IMG/VR virus record: IMGVR_UViG_3300037507_002397
Location: 1-53,288 of that record
Source: a virus
Direction: 5' to 3' (one strand)
Length of the DNA: 53,288 nt
Under the pieces are notes generated by a model, which saw nothing but the letters and a program-made list of their open reading frames with translations, was not told where the DNA came from and did not search any database. This document shows positions 39,492-47,341 of this stretch, in pieces. Positions within the stretch are counted from its first letter, which is position 1. Each line of letters begins with the position of its first letter. A program made the translations under genes and the position numbers.

Positions 39492-40536
39492 GCCCTTCGA
39501 CGCGGAAGCATTTGCGAGACAAGCATCCCGCGAGTCGATCATCGGCGAGATCAAGCGCGCGATCTACCGCTCGAGCAGTTCGGTGCGCGAACTTGCGCGG
39601 CGCTGCGACTGCTCCGAGGATCTTGTCCGCGAGCTGCTGCATGAGATGATCCAAGCCGGCATTGCGATCCACCGCAGCGGCGACTGGTTATGGATCGAGC
39701 CGGGACATGTTCCGCCCGTCCTTCCCAACGAGGGGCACGCATGGAAGGGCGAGACCTATCGCTTCGGACTCATCAGCGATACGCACTACGGCAGCAAGTA
39801 CGCGAGGGAGGATGTCTGCCACTCTCTGTATGACTGGTTCAAGTCCGAGGGCATCGAGCGCGTGTACCATGCCGGCAACTGGGTGGAAGGCATCGCCAAA
39901 TTCAATCGTTTCGATCTGATCCCGCAGGCTCACGGGATGCAAGCCCAGCTTGACTACTTCGCCAAAAACTACCCGGCGCGAAAGGGCATCCGCACTTACA
40001 TCGTCAGCGGCGACGACCACGAAGGCTGGTGGAGTCAGCGCGAAGGCGTGAACATCGGCCAGATGATGCAGGACACCGCGGAACGTCACGGCCGCAAAGA
40101 CTTGATCGACATCGGCTACATGGAGGCATTTGTCACGCTCACGCACGCAAAATCTGGACGCTCATCCAGGATGCTAGTCGCGCATCCGGGCGGCGGGTCG
40201 GCCTATGCAGTGAGCTACACAAGCCAGAAGATCATCGAGAGCTTTCAGCCGGGAGAGAAGCCGGCTGTCGCCATTTTCGGGCACTACCACAAGATCGAGT
40301 ACCTGCTAACGCGCGGCGTTCATGCGATCCAGGCCGGATGCACCAAGGATCTTGACCCGTTCGGACGCAAAAAGCGGCTGGCATACCACATCGGCGGCGC
40401 GATCATCGAGCTGCGCCAGTCCCCGGATGGATCGATTCCCGATTGCCTGACCTGGTTCCGTCAGTTCAGCGACCGCGGCCAGCACAATGACCAGTTCGCC
40501 CACAGCCACGAACCGACGAGGACGCGCGCGCGATGA
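39475..40536 (+). CDS. Metallophosphoesterase with amino-terminal winged-helix, altered metal motifs
   Basis: The 353-residue protein starts at GTG. Residues ~30-75 form a winged-helix-like domain (SSSVRELARRCDCSEDLVRELLHEMIQAG). The calcineurin-like domain has ISDTHYG (D102, H104), HAGNW (N135 where Asp is usual), SGDDHEGWW (residues 179-186; D where the usual GNH asparagine sits), His237 (VAHPGG) and GHYH (269-272). The two swapped residues may be reciprocal. Together with the SbcC-like ATPase it could act like SbcCD on DNA ends; this is inference. Confidence 0.8.
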   Translation: MAKRDKPFDAEAFARQASRESIIGEIKRAIYRSSSSVRELARRCDCSEDLVRELLHEMIQAGIAIHRSGDWLWIEPGHVPPVLPNEGHAWKGETYRFGLISDTHYGSKYAREDVCHSLYDWFKSEGIERVYHAGNWVEGIAKFNRFDLIPQAHGMQAQLDYFAKNYPARKGIRTYIVSGDDHEGWWSQREGVNIGQMMQDTAERHGRKDLIDIGYMEAFVTLTHAKSGRSSRMLVAHPGGGSAYAVSYTSQKIIESFQPGEKPAVAIFGHYHKIEYLLTRGVHAIQAGCTKDLDPFGRKKRLAYHIGGAIIELRQSPDGSIPDCLTWFRQFSDRGQHNDQFAHSHEPTRTRAR

Positions 40537-40847
40537 ATCCCAAAAGGAAACTTCACGGTAAGGTCCCATACGTTCGCTTCGGATCGGTCAAGCTGCCCGT
40601 CTATCTAACCGAAGATCACGAACAGCACGGCTACTATGACTCTTGGCCGGAGCAGGCAATCCACGTCGCTAGGCAAGAGGAGTCAAGCGAGATCCGAACC
40701 ATCCTTCATGAGTCGATCCATGCAGCCGCGGATCTGTACGGGATCGAGCTTTCGGAGGCGAAGGTACGCATCCTCGAGAACGCCATCGGGCAGCTCATCT
40801 GCCAGAACCCAAAACTGATACAGCTCCTCCAGAAATACGGACGCTGA
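40533..40847 (+). CDS. HExxH metalloprotease-like small protein
   Basis: The 104-residue product has the zinc-protease motif ILHESIHAAADLYG (H59, E60, H63) in a helix and a downstream acidic helix (SEAKVRILENAIGQLI) that could supply the third ligand. This resembles ImmA/IrrE-type or other minimal zincin folds. Substrate unknown; possibly a host or phage regulator, including the XRE-like protein. It overlaps the previous stop (ATGA). Confidence 0.7.
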   Translation: MNPKRKLHGKVPYVRFGSVKLPVYLTEDHEQHGYYDSWPEQAIHVARQEESSEIRTILHESIHAAADLYGIELSEAKVRILENAIGQLICQNPKLIQLLQKYGR

Positions 40848-40961
40848 CACGCGAACACGCCGGCAGCCGTGATAAGGTTCGCTTGGGTTGGTCCACCGCC
40901 GACCAGCGCAGTTCAAAGGGTGTAAGCAGCCAGTGGATCTGCGACGAGCCGGGAGCAGTCT

Positions 40962-40971
40962 GTGTCTTTCT
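40962..40971 (-). promoter_or_regulatory. AGAAAGACAC motif, reversed, in gap
   Basis: The 170-base gap 40848-41017 holds a reverse copy of the leader motif 47 bases before the start at 41018; no minus-strand gene follows it. A second such copy lies at 41608-41617, 45 bases before 41662. Nothing else is recognised in the gap apart from GC-rich short inverted stretches and a T run near 41000. Confidence 0.5.
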
Positions 40972-41017
40972 GTTTCGGCCAGGCGGCGGACTTTTTTAGC
41001 CAAAGCGAGGAGCTTGC

Positions 41018-41311
41018 ATGAGAATCAACGAACGGATGATCGCCATCGACGCACTGCACCCGCTTAGGGTGCGGGTCTGGATTGCGTGCGACTGTGACTT
41101 CCTGCCGACCGAAGATGAGGCTAGAGAGACCCTGAAGCCCGTCATTCTCAAGGCCATGCGTGACTGCGTGACAGATCCGCGAGCGGTGGCCGAGCGCATC
41201 GCTGAGTACGATCGCAGAGTGAGCAGCGGACTTTCTGGCCCATTCGTCAACGCCGTCGAAGTTATTCGACCCGACGGAAACGGCGTGCTCATTTACCCGG
41301 ACTGGCCGTGA
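41018..41311 (+). CDS. Small hypothetical protein
   Basis: The 97-residue product is preceded by GCGAGGAG. It has a mixed alpha/beta pattern (DALHPLRVRVWIACDCDFLP, then ARETLKPVILKAMRDC). No family recognised. It follows a gap and may have its own promoter. Confidence 0.7.
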   Translation: MRINERMIAIDALHPLRVRVWIACDCDFLPTEDEARETLKPVILKAMRDCVTDPRAVAERIAEYDRRVSSGLSGPFVNAVEVIRPDGNGVLIYPDWP

Positions 41312-41553
41312 AGCTCAAGACAAAGCACGACGGCAAGTGCGACGCGCATGGATGCCGGGCTGTCTGGGAAGTCTTTAGCGGACCGGATGGGATGCTCGTG
41401 CGCCGATTCTCTCGGTCTGTGCGGTTTTGCCTGAAGCATGTCTCGGAAGCCAACGAAATCTACGAGACCGATGGCCGCAGGATCGGAGGATATCGGCATC
41501 CCATCAAGCCTGACGCGGACAAAGACGAGAGCGACAATGCGGACGCATTGTGA
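41308..41553 (+). CDS. Small cysteine/histidine protein
   Basis: The 81-residue product starts with GTG overlapping the previous stop. It has C-x-A-H-G-C (residues 11-16) and F-C-L-K-H (41-45), a possible zinc site, then an acidic tail. No family recognised. Confidence 0.65.
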   Translation: MKLKTKHDGKCDAHGCRAVWEVFSGPDGMLVRRFSRSVRFCLKHVSEANEIYETDGRRIGGYRHPIKPDADKDESDNADAL

Positions 41554-41607
41554 CACACGGGGGAGCGGTGCGCGCCACGAGCCGTCCTGTGTAGCGAGAG
41601 TGATAGC

Positions 41608-41617
41608 GTGTCTTTCT
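41608..41617 (-). promoter_or_regulatory. AGAAAGACAC motif, reversed, in gap
   Basis: Second copy in the reverse orientation, located in the 108-base gap 41554-41661, 45 bases before the start at 41662. Confidence 0.45.
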
Positions 41618-41661
41618 GCTGCCGCGCGGCCCGGCAGGATCGGGCGAAGGCCGCACTATCC

Positions 41662-41907
41662 ATGACACGCCGCTGCCCGCATTGTCGCGGAAATCTTCCG
41701 GCGCTGACGGCGGATGATTGTCTGGACCTCGATGCGACGGAGCGCGCGCGGCTGACCGAACTCCTCCAGCCTAAACGCAATAGGACGCGATCTGCCGAGC
41801 CTGGCGAGCAGGACGAAGCCAAGCTCAAGCGCGAAGCCAAGAGCGGCGCTGTGCGCGTGGATGAGAGCGGCAAGGTACGATTCCAGGGTCCAACCGCCAG
41901 AGAATAG
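41662..41907 (+). CDS. Small zinc-finger protein, last rightward gene
   Basis: Start at ATG 41662; an upstream GTG at 41608 is possible but falls inside the repeated motif. The ~81-residue product opens with TRRCPHCRGNLPAL, one CxxC knuckle, followed by a charged, mostly disordered Lys/Arg/Glu stretch. It is the last gene before the convergent hairpin. No family recognised. Confidence 0.65.
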   Translation: MTRRCPHCRGNLPALTADDCLDLDATERARLTELLQPKRNRTRSAEPGEQDEAKLKREAKSGAVRVDESGKVRFQGPTARE

Positions 41908-41909
41908 AA

Positions 41910-41938
41910 CAGGCCGGAGTGACGCGCACCCCGGCCTG
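41910..41938 (+). terminator. Terminator-like hairpin at end of rightward unit
   Basis: CAGGCCGG (41910-41917) pairs with CCGGCCTG (41931-41938) over eight bases, 13-base loop, three bases after the last stop codon. It is followed by CCTTCTCTAC, pyrimidine-rich but not a clean U run. Confidence 0.6.
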
Positions 41939-41983
41939 CCTTCTCTACACTCCCATCTTCACGGGCAGCCTATCATAAATAGG

Positions 41984-42043
41984 GCCGCGGGCGATCATCG
42001 ACCTCGCAAAAGGCTCAAAGCTCGGCCGATCACCTCCCGCGGC
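41984..42043 (-). terminator. Hairpin ending the leftward unit
   Basis: Immediately after the stop at 42046, GCCGCGGG (41984-41991) pairs with CCCGCGGC (42036-42043) over eight bases with a long internal region that itself has short pairing. A CTATCATA iteron-like unit lies nearby at 41970. Terminator function is plausible for convergent transcription but the loop is long. Confidence 0.4.
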
Positions 42044-42045
42044 TG

Positions 42046-42315
42046 TTACAGGGGGAACTTAGGCTTTCCCTTTTTCGGCGTCGGCTTGGTCTGGTCGACG
42101 TGGATCTCGTAGTCACTTGAGCGAATCAGCTTTGCCGTCTGCATCGCCTTTGACTCGCTTGAGTATGCCTCAGAAACGGCCAGGATCTGACCGTTAGCCG
42201 CACGGAGTCGCCAGCGCCAATATCCGCTGGCATCTTCGAAGAGCTCGACCGAGATAACCTTAGATGGACGACGATCCACAAGATATTTCCACCACGAAAC
42301 AAGCCAAGAAAACAT
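42046..42315 (-). CDS. DUF1508/YegP-like protein, last late gene
   Basis: Start at ATG 42315 (TGATG overlap), 89 residues. The core FEDASGYWRWRLRAANGQILAVSEAY with SKAMQTAKLIR matches DUF1508, a small fold found as tandem repeats in bacterial YegP. Here it is a single copy with an amphipathic, Trp-rich amino end (FSWLVSWWKYLV) that may bind membrane. Function unknown. It ends the leftward transcript. Confidence 0.75.
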   Translation of the reverse strand: MFSWLVSWWKYLVDRRPSKVISVELFEDASGYWRWRLRAANGQILAVSEAYSSESKAMQTAKLIRSSDYEIHVDQTKPTPKKGKPKFPL

Positions 42316-43019
42316 CACAGCGTCTCGTAGACAAAGCGGACTTTGAGGCTCAGGGCGCGCTCGCCGTTTAGGCTCGTGTGCGTCTGGAACCGCTTGAAGT
42401 AATGGCCAGGCGCGTTCCATTCGCTGAAGAACCCTTGAGCCGTAAGCATCGCCGCCACCGGAACAAGGCCCGATCCGTTGATTCCACCGTAATACATCGA
42501 GGGAATGTAGCTCGGGCCGTAGATTTTCTCTTGCGCCCACTCGCCGATCTGGTTGCCAGTCGTATGCCCGCTCAAACCGGCCCCGTCAACTTGACCGTCA
42601 AATGCTGAGAGAGGTTGACCTCCGCACATTCCAAGCCAAGCGCCGATGCCTCCGCACATTTCGCCTGCGGCGGACACATAGGTGATGGACCCGTAGGTGC
42701 CTTGATAGCCGGCGAGCGGCGTGTTGCCAAGCTGTTCGACGGAGTAGCGGAAGGGCGTATTCAAGCCGAACTGGAAGGTCGTTCCGTAGTTGGCTGCGAT
42801 CTGTACGCGCACTCCCACCAAGGTCCCCATGGAGGAGTCATACGCCGGCAGCGCCGCGCGATACACCTTGCGGGCGCCGTCTGAGTTGAAAGCCTCAATG
42901 ATCTCGTTCTCTGGCAGCATCTCGACCCAGTTGGTCGTGATCTGATTCTGAGCCTGAGTCACGAAGGACAGGAATGCGACCGCAAGCGTGCGGCAAGCCA
43001 ATTGAAAAAGCTGTTTCAT
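42315..43019 (-). CDS. Secreted protein resembling choice-of-anchor E domain
   Basis: The 234-residue product has a signal peptide (residues 1-24, LAVAFLSFVTQAQ). The mature part has LPAYDSSMGTLVGVRVQIA, TPFRYSVEQLGN and GSITYVSAAGE. The first resembles the (F/Y)DxSxGTLxxV motif of choice-of-anchor E domains found in PEP-CTERM secreted proteins; no carboxyl anchor is present. It lies between a sigma-like gene and a DUF1508 gene at the end of the late unit. It may be a lysogeny-independent host-surface or exclusion factor, but this is a guess. Confidence 0.6.
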   Translation of the reverse strand: MKQLFQLACRTLAVAFLSFVTQAQNQITTNWVEMLPENEIIEAFNSDGARKVYRAALPAYDSSMGTLVGVRVQIAANYGTTFQFGLNTPFRYSVEQLGNTPLAGYQGTYGSITYVSAAGEMCGGIGAWLGMCGGQPLSAFDGQVDGAGLSGHTTGNQIGEWAQEKIYGPSYIPSMYYGGINGSGLVPVAAMLTAQGFFSEWNAPGHYFKRFQTHTSLNGERALSLKVRFVYETL

Positions 43020-43031
43020 TTCTTGATGATC

Positions 43032-43580
43032 CTATTTCTTGAGTGTGCCAAACAGCAAGGCCATCGCGCGCTGTAGATCGAGGAGCGAACAAGTTGCAGA
43101 CTGACCGTTTGGCATAGTCAGAAGCACGCCGTTCGAGACTCTCTCGAACAGTATTCCGCAGATGGTTACAGGACCACCGAGCTTTCCTGGGCCGCCTGCT
43201 GTTTCTTTAGGTGTAGGCTCTGGGATTTCTTTTTCACGCATTCGCTGAATCCTCCGAGCCTTTTTGTGCGAGTCTTTTCTATCTATGGCCGCAAAGTCGT
43301 CGTGAATGAGACCTAGTGAATCATCCAAGCAGTCAACCTTCGGTCTACCACCATGCTTGCCATGCAGCGCGCGTATATAGTCGATGCAAGCGTTTCGCGC
43401 TTTGACAAACAGGTATCCGTGCAAGTCCATTCCGCCGTCGCGGAAAGAAAGCAGCGCGAGCAAGATTGCCATGCGCGCTTCCTGCTGAAGGTCTTCCAAC
43501 GGCTCGACATTTCCGACGCGCTTGGAGACGCTTGCCGCAGCGCGGCAGGCGATGTTCTCCAGCTCGTCAGAGCTAATCAC
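43032..43580 (-). CDS. Sigma-70 region 2-like protein lacking a recognisable region 4
   Basis: The 182-residue product begins with a helical domain matching sigma region 2: LEDLQQEARMAILLALLSF (29-47), then LHGYLFVKARNACIDYIR (53-70), the part that binds the beta' coiled-coil and -10 element. A basic linker follows, and then a different small beta domain (VTICGILFERVSNGVLLTMPNG) instead of a region-4 HTH. It could bind host RNA polymerase and redirect it to late promoters, or act as an anti-sigma-like decoy. GTG start overlaps the previous stop (GTGA). Confidence 0.65.
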   Translation of the reverse strand: MISSDELENIACRAAASVSKRVGNVEPLEDLQQEARMAILLALLSFRDGGMDLHGYLFVKARNACIDYIRALHGKHGGRPKVDCLDDSLGLIHDDFAAIDRKDSHKKARRIQRMREKEIPEPTPKETAGGPGKLGGPVTICGILFERVSNGVLLTMPNGQSATCSLLDLQRAMALLFGTLKK

Positions 43581-44119
43581 GCGCTTCCGTCCCTGCGTTC
43601 TGCATCGGCACTATGGATCAGCCCAGAGGCCGCGAGCAGATAAGCAAAGCCAGCCTTGATCTGGCCTGACATAAAAGCCCAGACTGCATTACGGATATGC
43701 GCTCGGAAGCGAGCGCCGAAGATGAACTTGAGCAGGAACGATGCCGCGAGCGTGAGGATTATCACACCCCACCAGTATTTCGGCGAGAGATACCAAGGCG
43801 GCGCCGGAGGCGGAACTGCGCCACCCGGTATCTGAGGAGCAAACTTGATAACAGGTTCTTGAGTTCTAACAACCTCCTCGGCTGTTACGACTGAAGCGAT
43901 CACACCTGCTGCGCCAACGGCTAAGCCAGCAGGACCACCGATGGCGGCTGCGGCTAAGGTGCTGCCGGCGGTGCCGCCGACAATCACTGCATCTGCCGGC
44001 GCATTCTTCAGTGTCTTACAGCTAGGGACAAGAGTGGCAAGAAGAGCTAAAGCAATGATCCATACGGCAGCTCTGATACAAAGCTGCACACGGTGGGCTC
44101 GCTCGAGTTCAGTAATCAT
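43577..44119 (-). CDS. Multi-pass membrane protein, holin-like candidate
   Basis: The 180-residue product has a hydrophobic helix at 16-32 ending in VPSC34, a weak lipobox. It also has a glycine/alanine-rich stretch 44-80 (GGTAGSTLAAAAIGGPAGLAVG), a Pro-rich linker, a clear helix 116-134 (WWGVIILTLAASFLLKFIF), and a weaker helix 148-168. Its position between fibres and the sigma-like gene, next to an XhlA-like protein, suits a holin or spanin role; unproven. Confidence 0.6.
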   Translation of the reverse strand: MITELERAHRVQLCIRAAVWIIALALLATLVPSCKTLKNAPADAVIVGGTAGSTLAAAAIGGPAGLAVGAAGVIASVVTAEEVVRTQEPVIKFAPQIPGGAVPPPAPPWYLSPKYWWGVIILTLAASFLLKFIFGARFRAHIRNAVWAFMSGQIKAGFAYLLAASGLIHSADAERRDGSA

Positions 44120-44475
44120 CGAATAACTCCCGAGTCCGATAGTGCTTGGACACCTTTGTATGCCATGACAAGTCCGCTGATGAACGCAACAACGCCACCA
44201 GAAAGGATCCAGTTTTGGACCCTCTGTGTCCTTAGGTATCTTTGCTCGATGCGGTCGAGCCTCATTCCGATGCCAGGTTTTTCGGCGTCCATGCCAAAAA
44301 CAGCTCCGTCTAGCTTTCTGATGTTCTCGAGCAGACCAGCACTGGCACGCTCTTGATTTTCTAGCTGCGTGGCAATTCGCTGAAGACTTACAGTTGCCTG
44401 CAACATCTTGTCGCTGATGTCCCGCTGTGACTCTTGAAGCTGTCCGATGAACGCGGTGAGTGCAGAGGTTTCCAT
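44116..44475 (-). CDS. XhlA/holin-like protein with coiled-coil and one membrane helix
   Basis: The 119-residue product has a coiled-coil over residues 10-60 (LQESQRDISDKMLQATVSLQRIATQ), a second coil near RLDRIEQRYL, and one membrane helix at 88-107 (NWILSGGVVAFISGLVMAYK). The plan resembles XhlA-type lysis accessory proteins. It overlaps the next membrane gene, supporting a lysis pair. Confidence 0.65.
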   Translation of the reverse strand: METSALTAFIGQLQESQRDISDKMLQATVSLQRIATQLENQERASAGLLENIRKLDGAVFGMDAEKPGIGMRLDRIEQRYLRTQRVQNWILSGGVVAFISGLVMAYKGVQALSDSGVIR

Positions 44476-44476
44476 T

Positions 44477-45154
44477 TCAGGTGCTGCTCAAAATTTGCCA
44501 AGCTGTTCCGTCCGAAGCGATCACGACGCTCCGATTGGTAGTGGATAAAACCAAAGTCGCAGATCCATCAATAGTCTCTGCGCCGTTTCCATCTATTGTT
44601 ACATTGCCGCCAGCAACGCTTGTCGCCTTGACCGTCAAGCACTTTCCTTTAGCTGAGGCAGCGGTCGGCAGCGTGATAGTAAACGCGCCCACGGTTGCAT
44701 CCGCGAGGATGACCTCATCCTGCACCGTCGCCGTATAGGTGGTTGTCTCTGTGCGAAAATGCCGACGCACTTGACCGTCGCCAGTCTGGAAAGCCCACCA
44801 GCTTGTGCCATCGCACCAGAGCGTGACCAGCTGGTACTTGTTACGCATGACCAGCGTGAGCTCACCGTTGATCGTCTCGCTTGCGTTCGCGTCGATCGTG
44901 ATCGCGTTGGTGACATCCTTAGCCAGGAACATCAAGGTCGCGTTAGTGCTTGAGGCTGCCGCGGGCAGCGTGATTGTTACAGCTCCAGAGCTGGCATCCA
45001 CAACGGCAAGGGCATCGGTCAGCGCAGCCGTGTAGCTCGTCGTCTTATTGGCGTTGTCGAGCGTGTGCCGATACGCGATCAGGTTGTTCACCTTGGTGAT
45101 GAATGCCTCATATGTCGTATCCGTACCAAGAATACTTGAGAGAAGTGATGTCAT
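44477..45154 (-). CDS. Fibre protein made of two tandem beta domains
   Basis: ATG 45154 overlaps the preceding stop (ATGA), giving 225 residues. After a helical start (MTSLLSSILGTDTTYEAFITKV) two repeats follow, each with SYT/TYT, DA/ATxGAxTITLP, an xTIDxNxxETI turn and a TLW or VVIASDGT(S/A)W strand. Such domains occur in phage fibres and in coat-surface proteins. It lies with the other fibre genes. Confidence 0.75.
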   Translation of the reverse strand: MTSLLSSILGTDTTYEAFITKVNNLIAYRHTLDNANKTTSYTAALTDALAVVDASSGAVTITLPAAASSTNATLMFLAKDVTNAITIDANASETINGELTLVMRNKYQLVTLWCDGTSWWAFQTGDGQVRRHFRTETTTYTATVQDEVILADATVGAFTITLPTAASAKGKCLTVKATSVAGGNVTIDGNGAETIDGSATLVLSTTNRSVVIASDGTAWQILSST

Positions 45155-45315
45155 CGCCAAACCCCAGACACCTTGATGTTAGGTGTCGCCGTTTTCCAAA
45201 CGCCTGAGACTTTGATCCACGTGGTAGCCTGCTTCCACGTTCCAGATATCTTGATCCAGAACGTGTTGGAGGGAGCAGGCGCTCCCTGTGAAGACAGTAG
45301 AGTCAGAAGCGTCAT
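45151..45315 (-). CDS. 54-residue fibre-linked protein with GxW repeats
   Basis: ATG 45315 to TGA 45151 overlaps both neighbours (ATGA). The product carries three copies of a (W)IK(I/V)SG(T/V)WK unit: WIKISGTWKQAT, WIKVSGVWKTAT and IKVSGVWR. Short GxWK repeats occur at the ends of many phage fibre and structural proteins, where they may bind or fold onto partners. It is too short for usual gene finding but its coupling supports it. Confidence 0.7.
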   Translation of the reverse strand: MTLLTLLSSQGAPAPSNTFWIKISGTWKQATTWIKVSGVWKTATPNIKVSGVWR

Positions 45316-45476
45316 AGCAATGTCTTCAGCTGCGCCAACGTGGCCTGAACTTCAGAAATCATCACATCGGCTGACTCTACTTGGTCGATGTCTCCAAGCG
45401 CTTCATACGATGACTTGATCTGCTCCAGGTGAGCGATCCTCTTTTCTAGCATGGCAATGAGATATTGAATGTTCAC
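45312..45476 (-). CDS. 54-residue coiled-coil protein
   Basis: GTG 45476 overlaps the stop of the propeller fibre (TAGTG), and the end overlaps the next ATG. The product (MNIQYLIAMLEKRIAHLEQI, then ...DIDQVESADVMISEVQATLAQLKTLL) is two amphipathic helices, probably an antiparallel or oligomeric coil. It may be a fibre chaperone or trimerisation piece. Confidence 0.65.
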   Translation of the reverse strand: MNIQYLIAMLEKRIAHLEQIKSSYEALGDIDQVESADVMISEVQATLAQLKTLL

Positions 45477-47341
45477 TAGATCACCATCTGTCGCATTTGG
45501 ATAGTGAGGCTGTTCAGAATCATGTGTATGTACACGATCTCAGTCCCGCCATCGGTGTAGCTAACGTCGAAAGCTGTATCGCCAACAACTCCCGTTCCGT
45601 TGGGGTACAGCATAGTTGACCACGGATCCATCTCCCCGGTCGCGATGCTGTAACGGAACCAGCGTTGGTTGTTGTCTTTGTGAATGTAGATGTAATCTTT
45701 GCTGTAAACGTATTTCGTGCCAGTTCCAAATGTTTCAGTAATAGGAGCATATCCAACCGTTGAGACCCATGTGTTCGAAGGAATGTCATAGACATCAAGG
45801 GCCGTTCCAGCTGATCCACGGAACGAATAAATGCGGCGTCCGTTGATTATGTTGTTTTCGTCAGACCAAGCGCTGTCAGTAACCGAGTGGATCCAATGAG
45901 CTCCAACTGCTGTTCCTGGGGCAGCGGCTCGTGCTACGTTGGGACTTATGGTTGTCCAAGTATTATTACTGATTGAATAACGGTATAGCGTGACTGCGTT
46001 GTTGCCCAAATAGTAGATGTTGTCGTCGTTTCCTTCGATACTGTAGACAGAAGTGCTGTCGGGGTTGGTGTTCCATCCGCTTACAGTCAGAGCTGTGGCT
46101 GTATTGCTTGCGATGGGACGTATTTGCCCAGCGCCAGTGCCGCTTACGATACGAACTTGGTAGTTCGTCCATTGGTTCGTTGCCCAGGTTTTGGCGCTGT
46201 TGACAAGTGTAGTAGATGTGCCGCTGGTCGCTGTGCCGGTTGCAAATTGCTTGTATGTGGTATCGACCCAAGAAGGGGTTGCAATGAGTCGGCTATCGGT
46301 TCCGATCGTTGCAGCCAATCCAGTGATTGTTGCCGTCGTCCAAGTGTTTGTGGCAAGGTCATACTTTCGGAAAGATCCGGCCGCCATGGTTCCACCGTTT
46401 AGCACGAACCAAGTTGGAGTCATGAGCCGGAATACACTGCTTGTCGTAAAGGCGCTTCCCTGAGTCGGAACTGTGATTGTGCTTGCGAACTGGACCGCCT
46501 GTGAGGTAGCCATAGATCCAGTTCCACCAGTACATCCAGTGAAACTACTCGCTGTGATTCCAGTGTAAGTGATGAGCTGATCCGCACCAGAAATCCGGAT
46601 TAGGATGCGACCACTTTGCGGAAAACCGGCAGTCGAAGCGACGTTGATTGTGCTTTGAGGTAAGGCCGCTCCGTTGCTTCCTGCCGCAATTGTTGTGGTT
46701 CCAACAAAAGTCGTGTTGCTGCTGATCTGGATTGTCGATCCGGCGTTCGGACCAGACATGATGTGGACCGAATAGCCACGAAGGTCACGAGCCAAAAGTT
46801 GGTTGGTAACCAGTGTCGTCGTCGACCCATCCAAAGCGAGCAATCCTGCGAATTGCACTGTCTGGTTGGTTAGCAGCGTGCCTGTGCCACCAGCGCATCC
46901 ACCGAACTGCGTTCCGCTGACAACACTTGTGTATGTGATGAGCTGCCGTCCATTAGAAGCTGTGTCAACATAGAACGCACCAGCAGCCGGAAATCCAGTT
47001 GTGCTTGCTACGTTGATGGTCGACTGCGGAAGTGCAGCGCCGTTGCTACCGGCAGCGATTGTTGTAGCTGCAACAACGGATCCCACGCTATAAGCGATAG
47101 AAGTTCCAGCAGTGCCAGCTCCAAAGGTGCCTACAAGAGCCGCACTGGGAAGCTGTACGAAGCCGTCCTCCCTTGGGTTGTACAGGAAGTGCGACGATGC
47201 ACTGACACAATACAGTTGCTGCTGACGGTAGTGCCTGCTGGATGATATGAACACTCCTGCCGCCGTCGCGCTAGGAGCGGGACACACCATCTCCCACCGC
47301 TTGAGATCCAGTATTTTTCTATTTCCGTTCGTTGTCGGCAT
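45476..47341 (-). CDS. Receptor-binding-like beta-propeller (Kelch-like) with inserted duplicate
   Basis: The 621-residue protein has Kelch-type repeats with the pattern Y(D/S)xxxNTW: FRKYDLATNTWTTATI, YRYSISNNTWTTISP, LDVYDIPSNTWVSTV and a final WFRYSIATGEM. Two copies of an IAAGSNGAALPQSTINVAST module (near residues 92 and 216) are inserted in the first half. The DNA of the two copies differs at many third positions though the peptide is nearly identical. Likely a fibre tip contacting host surface. Coupled to both neighbours. Confidence 0.75.
   Translation of the reverse strand: MPTTNGNRKILDLKRWEMVCPAPSATAAGVFISSSRHYRQQQLYCVSASSHFLYNPREDGFVQLPSAALVGTFGAGTAGTSIAYSVGSVVAATTIAAGSNGAALPQSTINVASTTGFPAAGAFYVDTASNGRQLITYTSVVSGTQFGGCAGGTGTLLTNQTVQFAGLLALDGSTTTLVTNQLLARDLRGYSVHIMSGPNAGSTIQISSNTTFVGTTTIAAGSNGAALPQSTINVASTAGFPQSGRILIRISGADQLITYTGITASSFTGCTGGTGSMATSQAVQFASTITVPTQGSAFTTSSVFRLMTPTWFVLNGGTMAAGSFRKYDLATNTWTTATITGLAATIGTDSRLIATPSWVDTTYKQFATGTATSGTSTTLVNSAKTWATNQWTNYQVRIVSGTGAGQIRPIASNTATALTVSGWNTNPDSTSVYSIEGNDDNIYYLGNNAVTLYRYSISNNTWTTISPNVARAAAPGTAVGAHWIHSVTDSAWSDENNIINGRRIYSFRGSAGTALDVYDIPSNTWVSTVGYAPITETFGTGTKYVYSKDYIYIHKDNNQRWFRYSIATGEMDPWSTMLYPNGTGVVGDTAFDVSYTDGGTEIVYIHMILNSLTIQMRQMVI

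Noticed and set aside
31144-42045. tRNA genes in gaps of the early region
   Set aside because: I saw no cloverleaf with a TTCRANY arm in the few intergenic gaps; I could not run a covariance search, which would decide it.
43577-44119. Certain lipoprotein (spanin)
   Set aside because: The lipobox is weak (VPSC) and the protein has further membrane helices, so only a holin-like label is kept.
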